From contig JAMWET010003554.1 in assembly GCA_024036415.1 (NCBI GenBank), forward strand, positions 16,001-80,000: DNA of 64,000 nucleotides, in the 5' to 3' direction. Under the pieces are notes generated by a model. That model made no database searches and was not told the origin of the DNA. It saw only the letters and a program-made list of their open reading frames with translations. Of this stretch, positions 35,501-47,500 are shown one piece after another; positions within the stretch are counted from its first letter, which is position 1, and every line of letters starts with the position of its first letter. Both the position numbers and the translations under genes were made by a program. The DNA comes from Prochilodus magdalenae (Eukaryota > Chordata > Actinopteri > Characiformes > Prochilodontidae).

Positions 35501-38500
35501 GACGAAAGAGAAAATGTAAATCTACTCCAGCTCAAGACAAGAACACAGACACATACTATAGATCAGTAACACACATTTGCGCTGCTCCTTCTTACATATT
35601 TTTTCTGGGCCTGAAAGTTGAGAGGGCATTATTAGGCTGAAAAATATTCTCTCTGTACGTGTTAGAGGCTTGTTCCTTCATTTAGCTGTGGTGACTGTTA
35701 AAGGAATTCTCCCAATAACACATCCTTGAGACACTGCTGCTAATTTACATCTGTTTTAGAGGCAGACAAATTCCATGTAAAACAGGTCACCACAAGCTGC
35801 TTAAAGCTGAAATGAAATGGAATATGTAAATCAGCCACAGTTTCAATATCTCTACACATTGCATAATCCATTCATGTTTCCTTATTAAATCATCAAATGC
35901 ATACGTATGAGAGATGTGCATTATTAGGATGTGCATAGCACAAAGGCTTAGGACATTCTTAACCTTTATGCCACATACAAAAAGCACTCATTTGAAAAGC
36001 AAATTTTAACTGCGCTGAGAGACCCAGGTGCATGGAAAGAGTGGTGATTAACTTTTAACATTTTTGTACAAGAACAGATTAATAATGAATTGCACCTTGG
36101 CAAAGGCAGCTGCAGTCATCTGAACCCGACCCTCATCAGAAGCATAGATCTTCAAGTCATGCCGATATGTACTGTGCAGACGCAACAAGCCACACCCAGG
36201 GAAGCCTGCATAGTCACCTGCAACAGACACATTTTGACAACATCCTTCAAGACAGAGACAATCCTCTGAGCAACCAACAAGCACAATCCTAAGAACTAGT
36301 AGCTCACAAGCTGTCCTAAGACACAGTCTAAATACCATTTATGTCTGGTTTATTAATTACTGTACATGTTAAAGGCCTGATTTATTCATGTGTATCCATC
36401 AGGCAAGAACCATCAGTAATGAACATGTTTACAAACTGAAACATAAACTAATCCCAGCAATTAATCAAACAACTCAATAAATAAATAACTATTTTCCTTT
36501 ATGTAGGGCAGTATTTAGTATTTTAGTTCAGTATTTAGAAGCCAGATAATATTCTAGATAAGAAATTATAATAAAACTGAAATTATGTACTTTTGAATAT
36601 GGTGGTGCACAATTTCCTTAACACATAAAAAATTGTTACAGGTGGCTCAAGACTATTTTAGGAACTACATCTAAAGCAGCAACACAATATAAACAGTCAT
36701 TGCAGCCAAAAGGGATTTGTTTATTTTACTACATAATCCAGCCCCAGCAGGCTGTGTGAATTTATCAGTGCTCACGGAACAATCAACAGGACGTCTGCAA
36801 ATTGCCATGCAAATTCCCCTGGCTCATCAGTCTTCTTGTTTGAACAGCTGTGCGTAAAGCACTGGAACTAGGTCTACTGCTAAAACAGGCCATGTTTTAC
36901 AATAAACTTATTACACTGCTCTTAGAGGGACATGAAAAAAAAGTAGCCTAAAATCACTGTTAGTGACGTTCTTCAGAATCTCTTAGAAGCAGAATTGACA
37001 TAATGAAGTATAGAAAAGCTGATGAGGTTGAGGCTTCTCGTGCGACTGTACCTTGCCCTCCTGGGTACATGCACCTAAATGCTCGGCCCAGCTCCTCCGC
37101 CTGAACCCTGCCTGCTGGAGTAAGCTCCCCACCCCACTTGAGCACCAGTAATAAAGACGGGTCATCTCTTCGTACGTCTGAAAACACAAGCAAAGCCAGT
37201 TTTTAATTACTACTAGAACTGTACACAGCCACAACTAAGCAAACTACAGACACAAACTAGTGGCAGTTACAGTGCTGCTGTATTCAAAATCAAAAAGGTC
37301 CAAGAGGTCTGGAAGGCATAAGAAAGCCCTTACCTTCCTCTTCACTTGACGTTTTTGGGCAACCGTGGGGGAGGTAAGTCAGCTGCACTTTGCGATTAAT
37401 ACCTGAAAAATGGCCATACCTGAAACAAGGTTCAGGAAATTGTGAGTATTACCGAAAAACAGCAGGTTGGTGGTGATACATACATTTCGCATGAACTCCA
37501 CTTACATCTCTAGGACTGTTTTCAGCTGTTCAAGCTTGGCTTTGCTTTCTTCAATTTCTGTATCGTTATTCTGCCCAAGTTCAACCAACAGCTGTCTAGC
37601 AATGTCTAAAACTTCCTTTTGGGATGAAAACAAAAAGCAATATTCAGTTTTGAACTAGATAATAAACAGTAAACATAAAGAGGTACACATATATTGATTG
37701 AACAACAAATGCTCCAAGCAAAACCCGTGTTCTTTACCTGAAGCTGCTTTGGCTTTTTTAGCTTTAGCTTTCCACTCTTGTACCCTTCATATTTTTCAAA
37801 GAGATCAAAAAACCTATAACAAACCACATGAACAGGATGATTAAAAAAAAACTGTCTCTGCAATTCTAACACAATCAATTCTACTAGCTGAATCGTAATG
37901 CAAGTGGCAATGACAACAGCTCCAACAAAGTCAGTCTGCACTTCAGAACATAAACTAAACATGGTGATTCAACACAAGACTATGGTGAGTTAATATGAGC
38001 ACCTTTGATGGCGGACCTCCATTTTCATCTTCTGTTTGGGGGTTCGATCTCCATGTCGAATTACAGCAATCACACACCGCAGCTCCATCCTAACAAACAT
38101 CACATACAGCAGTGAGGGAGAGGTAGTGAATACTTCTGAAATACTCAATATGGAAAAGTCCAGATCAAACAGGGCATCAGGAACTCCAGGGAAAGGATAG
38201 CAGGGTAAATGTGATATTGTTACACTCTTGTTAAAGGTGCCATAGAACAGAAAAACTGTATTTACACTGGAAAACAAGACAATTTCAAGATTCTAGACTA
38301 TTACATAACAGTCTCGACTCAAAATGATACACCCAACATATGCCAGATAAATTTTCCAATACTGTTTTCAAGTAACCAAATGGCTGAAGTTTGCTTCCCA
38401 TTTCTCAGCTTGTAATTGAATGTTCTGTTCTACCTTAAACCCAACAGCGCATACTGGTGCCAGAATGTAACTGCTGCACTATTTAAGGTGGACAGGAAGC

Positions 38501-41500
38501 CAACTACATCACCCACGTATTGAATAAAATCCTGGACAACTTTATCCACAATATTACTTAATTGTTATTAAGTTCTCAAACCTTGGATATTATCAAAGCT
38601 TTGTGCTTTGTGCAGTGTCTGACACCGCAGAGAGGCACAGTTCCACTTTTAACATCCCAGACACAAACAAAACATGTGAACAGAAGCAATACCCTGTGAT
38701 TTTACTGATGGCTGAACCCATAATATCTTGAAATATTTAATTTCACAGTGAACTAAAAACTTTATTTAGGTTGTTGAGATTTTAAGCAAGTAGCTTATAT
38801 AGGTAATTTTAGCTACTAGCAAGCTCCAACTACTTAGCTAGCATAACTAACTAAACACTTATAGGTTCATTTTATTTTCCTGTCTGTGTGTGTTTCTCTG
38901 TAAACCAGCAAACCAAAGCTGGGCTACCGAAATAAGGAAAACAGCTAAATTTTTCTTAACAGTTTCATTCGACAGCCAAATCACAAGGTGTAAACGGGTC
39001 ATTTGACCAACGGCACTTTCTTTCTATGTAGACATCCGAGAACAGATGCTAAAAATAAAATACATTCTATGGCACTTCTGTAGCTCTTCTGTAGTTTCTG
39101 TTACTGCAATAATAAAGTATCTTGCAAAATGCTAAAGCTATGAATAATAAACATACATTGTTCCTGAAGTGGTGGGAACTATGGGAATATCTTCTGCTTC
39201 CAAAGGGATGGACCATGGAATCTGGAACTGTGGAGCAAGTTCTCTCATGACAATATTCCTGAAGGAAAAGAAAAGGAACATTACAAATCCTGGTATCCAT
39301 CCTAAATATGATCACTGTCAATCCTGTGCAGGTAAAATGAGGTAACATTTTTGAGATTAACATATAAATGAATCCAACTGTCCTTTGGATAAACTGATTG
39401 CTGCGGCATCCTCTAGACACAGGCAAACCAACTCATCAAAACTTGAGCCAAGAGATCCTGAGGGTATCAAACCCTGGTTAAAATGCCCTTCGGGTTTAAA
39501 TGCCTGGAAAGACTTTATCTGTGATCTAAACGTATCACATCTAAACATCTGCATTAGTTCTTTGTTAGAAGGGGGTCTAGGATTAAATTTCCAATTCAGG
39601 CCGAATGATGTCACACAGGTTATAAATAAGAGAAGGGTTTAGTACAAAGCCTCTTGTTAATATGGTGGAGGACAGAACTCCAATAAAAACAGAGTAAGCC
39701 CCCCTGTAGATTTCAAACAGACTAAAAGGCTTAAACAGTAGCTTTTGTAGGCGAGAACCACATGATTTAAATAAAACATAATTATATCTTCCCATGGAGT
39801 GTTTCGGCCATGTTCATGCAGTGAGCAAAGGAAAGTAGAGCCTGAGCTTTGTCATGTATAATCCAGTCAGGCACCTACATGATTACATGGATATGTGAAT
39901 AAAACATCTCCAACTAAGGTCCTCCTGTGAGTGACTGAAAAGAGTCTTGCCCCTTCTGGGAATCAGCCACAACTAGCTGGAATAGGGAGAATAAAGAATT
40001 TCCCAGCCATTACATGTAATCCTATAACCTATATTTTTACTTACCCTAGTATTTTTGCACAGTCATCATAATACTTCATGGAGTTCTTCACAAAACTAAA
40101 GCCGTTCACATCACAGACATATGACTGGCCGTTGGCACGAAGCAGGTCAAACCCACACACTGTTTGCTGTTGGTAAAAAAAGCAGAGCAACAACAGAATG
40201 AGAACTTCGCTGTTTACACCTAACCATGGGGGCAACAAGTCAAGGTCTTGACATTGAAAGTTAAACCCTTGTAAATAAGATCAGTATTCTGCAGTGTGTA
40301 GCAATGGTTGCAGCTGAGTGCCTTACTGTGGTAAACTGTAATATAACTGTCACTATGTGACAATGCAACACCTCCATGCACAACATAACAAAGAGACCCA
40401 AGATAGTATGCATAGCACTACAGTTATCTACTGAGATAACGCAGCTGTTCTTTGATGTAAGCACTGAAACAGAGCAATCCCACAGGGCCAAGAATCATCC
40501 AGGGTCAACACACAGCCAAGCGTATGCTTTGATGAAGCTCAACTCGATAATGACTCAATAATGGGCTCAAATATTTTTATAACTCAACTGAGCTCTATTA
40601 CTCTGAGGTCAGTGTGGGCAGTTATCCACCCTGCATTTACCTTAAAGGCCAGGCAGACTTTCCACGCTATTAGCTTCTCTCTGGCATTGAGAATAACAGG
40701 GTAGCGAACCTCTTTTCCTTCACTGTCTCGTTCTACCTTTCCATCCAAAGCAGGAGACTTACGGGCCTCTGCATGGGCGTAGTCTGGGCCCACTGTGTAC
40801 ACCTGAGAGCATAAGGACAGAATGAATTGCCACTTACTATCAGGTAAAAAGTATCTTGACTTGTACATATACCAGTAAAAAAAACAGGGACAACTTAGAA
40901 CTAAATTACATTAAAGCTGAAAGAAGTTCAATAGAAATTCTATTTCATGGCCCAACACATTTACATACAGCTGTCAATTCAGGCTCTACAGACTGTCAGC
41001 TGTTCCTGATGTTGTAAATGACTTTCTACCATATTCCAGCAGTGGCTGTTGATTGTTAAAGTCAGGACAAGTGCCTTGTAACCACATATGAGACAAATAT
41101 AATAAAATATAATAATACATATAGTTCAGTTTTGTTTTCTATCCTGTACATTAAAATAATAAAACTTTGCTTTAGACTTAAATATGATTCTTATAACAAA
41201 TGAACATTTTATAATAATGCACACCCATTAACATATAAAAATAGGTTAACTTAAGCACTTGAAATGGTTTCAATAAAACCAAAATACATATATTTATTTA
41301 CATTATATCATAAATATTCCAATAATGCAATTATACCATATCAAATATGTTTGGTCCATACATTCCATCATGAAATACAGTATAGGGACCACATAAAACT
41401 GTAATTGCTCCTTATAAAATATATTGTTGGTCATAATAGTAACTACTATAAACATTTCTTTTTGGTTTCTTTTTTGTTAATATGTGTATGAGTCTACATC

Positions 41501-44500
41501 CTAACACTGTATATAAACAAACCCGAGTCTGTGGGTTCTTACAGGTGTACAGTCAAAACACTGGCTATGCTTGACAAAGCAGTCCTTCACAAGGGCATTA
41601 CATGACTCCAGTGCTACTGTGCACTTCTACAAATCGGTGTAACTTGATTCCAGACACATTGTGACTACTGACAATCTTTTCAGCTTTGTCAACTTGGCTC
41701 AGCACTCAGCTCTGCATAGTCCTGACACAATCACAAAGACAGATAATTACAGACTTCAATACCTTTACGTCAGTCCCATCTGTAGGCATAAACTCCTCAT
41801 ATATGTAGGAGCCTGTTTTCCGGACGTTACTCTCAGGTGAATAAACACTACTTCTGCTGCCAATCTGTAACAGAGACAGATGCAATAATTAGAATAATTA
41901 GAGCTTGTGTGGGTTGAAGAGAAAAGAGTGAAGTTTGTTTTTATACAGGCGTGTTATGAGACTTAATAGAAACTTGGCCTATTCGTGTAACAAACAGCAG
42001 ATAATCGTTGTTTGTGCACTAGCGTGTTTAAGAGCATCAGTGCATTCTGACCTTGCGGAAGAGCCTCTGACTTCCTCCTCCTGCTGAGGTGGGGTAGTAG
42101 ATATAGACATTATGGTCCTCGGCACTCACTGGCTTCTCCACAAAAGGCTTCTGGAAAATTTCACCGTTCACCTCCACATGGTCCTCTCCCTCAACCAGGT
42201 TGCATTCTGCAAACAATCAAACAAAAATTATTTTTAAAAAAATCGAATCAATACCACACGGCTATGTTGCCAGAAATATCAATGTGAAAAAAGCTGCACC
42301 CTCACCGCCCTAAGGACTAACTTTGGTGAACTGCAAGCTCTATGGCACTTATACGCTAGCCTTATAGCACTTAGACCTACACACGGTTAAATAGAGCAAT
42401 TCTCATTGATCCCCTACTTTAAAGCATCGTCTATCACCATCCATGCAAAAGAGAAAGCAAGACGAATCTTCTTAAGCCAGAGAAACGTAATCCTTCCAGG
42501 TGCTATACACAAACAACATCATTCAGTGCTAGTCCAAATAAAACTCAAAATAAGTTTCACCGCATAAAATCTAAATATAACAAAGAGTAGCATTGTGTTC
42601 CATGTGATTCTAATACTAAAGATACTGTCTGCATACTGTCTTTAGATTGCCTTTTTATATAACTGCTTTATTGTCAGTGGAATCTTGTTTGCACTGCTAT
42701 CAGTCTGACACATTTTCAGCAGCGTGTTGCTGGGTGATGAAGCAAGCATAGCAGTGCCTGCTACTGACTGCCATTTAAGAATTCCAGGCATTGTCATGTC
42801 AAAGATAAAGAGACAAGCTTTGGCCTTGCAGACAGAGATAGTGTCCAATGAGACATAGACGGATCTCTGTAGAACAGCCAGGAGAACACAGTGATACTGA
42901 CGCAAGAGCAAAGAAGGACAAATAAAAAAGTAAATGTGTCTTTGACCAGTGGTTCAAAAAGCTTTCCTTTACCACTGGACTGAAACCTCCAAGGCTTCTG
43001 GTGTTTGAACAGCACTGTTCTTTGTGTATGTTGCTAACAGAACTGCTTATTACACAAATAAGCCTAGCATTAGATTACTGAGAACGACGAGAATGATTAA
43101 TACATTAAAAGGCACAAAGAGATAATTAGAAACAGAACCCATTCGACTGAAACTCAAAGCAGAGTAGTGCTCCTGTCTGGCATCAGTCACGTTGCAAATT
43201 TTGTTTTGTGATCTACTGAAAGTTCCATGTCTACAATAGTCACAATGAGGCAAACAATAAAAAAAAAATAATAAAAAAAAAACCCACCAGCAACAAAAAC
43301 TAATTTGACTCACTGAATGATCACTGAAATGGTAAAAAGGATGTACATGCTGAATGAGGCCATGTTTAAAGTTAGTTACTCATTTGCTTTATTTGTCATT
43401 TGAATAGTTTAATTACTGAATTTAAAAGTTTAACTTATTAGATTTTTTATAAGTATTGTACTGAGACTGTGAGACTGCGCTCGGCCACAGCATCAAAGCC
43501 AAAATTATGGTATCGTGACGGCACTAGCTGTGATTAAGTCAGGCACTGGGAGAGTTTTACAGAGCCAAAGAATAGTGGTCAAATCTTGTTGACAGCAGAA
43601 ATATCAGTTAAATGACGAACAGTAACAGAGCTGACAGCATGAACAAAGTGCTGCTAGCCATTCTGGCTCTCCATTCACAGCAAGTCCCTCAGTTCCATTC
43701 ATTCAGCCCTCACTGTCATGCCGCAGGGTCAGGCCACTTATAGGAATTAGTCACCTAGAAATGTTCAAATCTCTACCAAGAAATAAAAGCTAGAAAGGGC
43801 CAATCTAAATTATGCAAGAGAACTTACTGGACAGACAGACAGACAGCTTATTCATTCTGAAGTCAACAGAACAACATTATGGCTTTACAACTGTGTGCTA
43901 AAATTCATAAGAATATTTACATCTAGACTTCAATGACAAAATGATTAACAAAAGAAATTACATGTGTTTTATACACATACATTATTCTACTTTAGATGAT
44001 GACATAACACTAGTTCAACTACAGAGTTGCCCATGTTAGCATTCTGGAGAGAACAGCAGAAATACTAGTTTGCATGTGCTTACCAAACACCCTGGGCTCA
44101 TTCTAAAAACATAGGAGGGTTGTTTTGGGTTGACATTAATAGGCTCATTGAAGCTTGCAGAAAAGTGAAGACTGAGCTGTTTCATTGCTTTCTTGTACTT
44201 AGGAAAAACACAAATGAAAGATGTAGGAAACTGTGGTTAGGGCTACAAGACCATTTCCTCATATTCTACTTAATTCAAAACGATTACATAACCGATCTTT
44301 AAAAGAAAGGAATTTAATTAAAATAAGCTGATACGACGGGAGCATTTCAGGTTTCAGCACTATCCCCATGCACACGGGAAGATGATGGAACAGTAGGCTG
44401 CATAAAAATCTCATTGGGACAGGAACTGAGTGGGGCAGGGGGTGGGGTTAGAGACATGGGAGCCAAAGACAGGCTCACTGAAAATGACAGCAGATGGCTG

Positions 44501-47500
44501 CAGAGTGGCCTTCAGCTGCTCTGATGTTTCATCAGTGAAATCTCTCCCTCCCCTCAATCAGCAGAGAGGACCAGTAAAAGCAGGGGTGAGGGAGGACACG
44601 CCTAACCTAGAGAGGGTGGGAGAAGAGAGAGGGAGACAGAGAGAGAAAACAAAGGAGAGAGTTCCCCCTGATGATGTGACAGATGTTGCCATGGCGCCAG
44701 CACTGTTACCATGGACACAGGGAGGATTGAGTGACAGGACCTTTAGACTGGACCATGCTGGAAAGGGGGCAGGGCGAGTTGGTGGGGGGATGGCATTTTT
44801 TTGCCATCTTGTCTTTTACACAAACCCAAACACTGACCTCCTATTTCTCTCTCCTTGTTTACTGTACTGCATCATTTAATACACAGCCCTGAGATTCCAT
44901 TCAGGCGGTTACGTTCTTTCACAATGTACTGTGTGTGTCAGATCATCAAAAAGGCCACAAAAAATAAGTACCAACCATTTACACTCAGAAAAAGCAACCT
45001 GCAAATTACACACTTTAGACCAAAGCTAGAACTGTCTGACAGGCGACCCACCAACATAGCACTGATATTCAAGCCAAACGTTGAGAGAGGAATTTTCATT
45101 ATCCTGCAACCTGTTGAAATAATACTCCAAACAATAAGTAGCAACATGGAACCAGAAAATGCAGTCCCTTCTACTCCTCTTGAAACTTTTCACTCACCAA
45201 GAGCGTCGCCAGTGGTGAAAGGCAACCCCAGTGTAACTCTGGCTTTACTCTTATTTATATCACTTCTTTTCTTTGTAACAAACGTGGGGTTTGAGCAAGT
45301 GGACAACAGTGGTCGTTATAATGGTAAATCCATGTGTTGTTGCCTTTACTCATCCTTTGATTGGCTACCTGATCCTAAATGACCTAAACGAGAGCAGAGC
45401 TTTTAACGTGATTGACAAGATGTTAGAGTACCCTGTCTGGGTAAAAGGGCTGCTTCTCCATCCTTTCATAGACTCATTTGCTACAGTGATTTACTATAAA
45501 CTTGAGGTACAAGGTGGTATTATGAGACAGGATTAGCCAAGCTAACAGGTTAGCATTTCTGCAACACGATACAGAAACACATCATAACTGTCTTATCACA
45601 TTCTTCTGATGATTTAAACTAAAATTCTTACACATTGCTCCTTCAAGTATATCATCTTTCCTGACCCGCCACATACAGCAGAAATTTTTTCTGTAAGGAA
45701 AGAAACACCAATACAGATTTACATGTACTAACCCTCTGGTCTTGCTGGGTCTCTGTTCAGAACAGCGTAGCGAGGAAGCTGGATTCCCTCTGCTTTCAAG
45801 ATTCCATATACCTCTCTCCTATACACAAAGAGACAATCATTAGGCAGGAAAGTTTGCAAACATGTAATATGTATGAGCATGTTTTACTTCACTGCAGAAA
45901 AAGCATATTTTATATACTATCAATATACTATACTTCACACTTAAACTCATTAAGATAGAATATCAAAATAACAGCACTAGACATTTTTTTTATATGAGCC
46001 TTGTTCTCCATTTGTCATTTCCTCTCATAAAATCCATTTTTTATGCACAACATTTTGCTTGATCACTCAAACTTTTAGCCCTATCCACTCCTAGGAGCAG
46101 TCAGGGCTAAGGTGCCTTTAGTCATGCCCTTATGGTTAAGGGGATTAAAAGCTGATTCTTTAACCTACAGCACACAAGTGCCTTTAAGTATTACAGGTTT
46201 AATTGAAAGCACAGCACTGGGAGCTTGTTTAGTGTCATCACACAGCATTTAAAGGTACAATATCATTCTGTGAATATGGACATCATAACAGAGGCTTAGC
46301 AGAGGAGAGTTTTAATACATCGACTTCTGGGTTATGGACCCATCACACTTCCGCTGCATCACTATGCTAGCCCAGCACTCTAGATGGGACTCAAACCAAC
46401 AACCCCTGGCTTAGGACACCAGTGTCTTGACAAAAGATCAAACAACCACACACACGTTATGTCTTGTATGTACATTTTAATGCTAAATCATTTGCTGAAT
46501 GTAACATATTGGAGATGTGAATGTGGAACCTACAACGCATACAGCACATATAATACTGTATGCATTAAAAAAATTTTTTTTAGCTAAATTCAGCAAATAA
46601 ATTGCGCTGTGATATTTATAGACAAGTGACAATTTGTGTTTTCACACTAGAGGAGGTAATAAATAAATATATAATAATAAAATATGTAATATAACCAGGG
46701 GAATACAAACTTTTACCAACAACTATATGTACAAAAACCCTGCACTTAAATTGGACTTTTTTATTTTATTTTTATTAATCTCCATATACAGACTGCTTGG
46801 AAGTAAATGCCATATTCATAAAAAATGTAAATATACAATTTTTAAATTTTCATACAAGTCTTTGAAATGTTTTACATTATATGGGTCCTGTAATAAATAA
46901 ATTAGAAGGAAAAAAAATTATTTTATTAAAAAAAACATAATTTTATTATTTTTCTGAAATGAAAGTCTGAATAGCACGTTATATAACATTAAAGAAATCT
47001 AAATAAAAACACTAATAACTTTGCTTTTGTTGGGTTTTTCTTAAATATTTCAACAGCAGTCATTGTGGTGGTCATCTGATTTGACTGAACAGATTATCGC
47101 TAAATGCTAACATAGCAATTATGTTACATACAACAGCAAAAACAAATGCTCCTATTGTTAATTAAAACAGATCACTGTGTCAAATAGTTACACGAAGAAG
47201 AGAATAGAATTAACTCACCTGTCCTGAATGCAGTACTGCAGATCCAGATCATTGATCACAAATGGATTCCTGAGCTTCTCATACGCTACAGCTTTATCCA
47301 GTGGAAATCCTTTAAGAGAAGATAAAAGACAAAACATAACCTGATATACGAATAAAAAACATAACGACCCTGTTTTCGTTCATGTAAACAGACAAGGTCT
47401 GGTTCAAGGTAAACTGTACTGGACAGAGCACATTACTCACTTTACTTCATGTTTAAATATTTGCACGACACATTTATAGTTCAAACACACTTCTATCAAG

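Noticed and set aside
44430..44879. 149-codon plus-strand frame in ppip5k2 intron 4
   Set aside because: No recognised domain, no splice or poly(A) support, and it runs antisense within an intron. Length alone is not enough.
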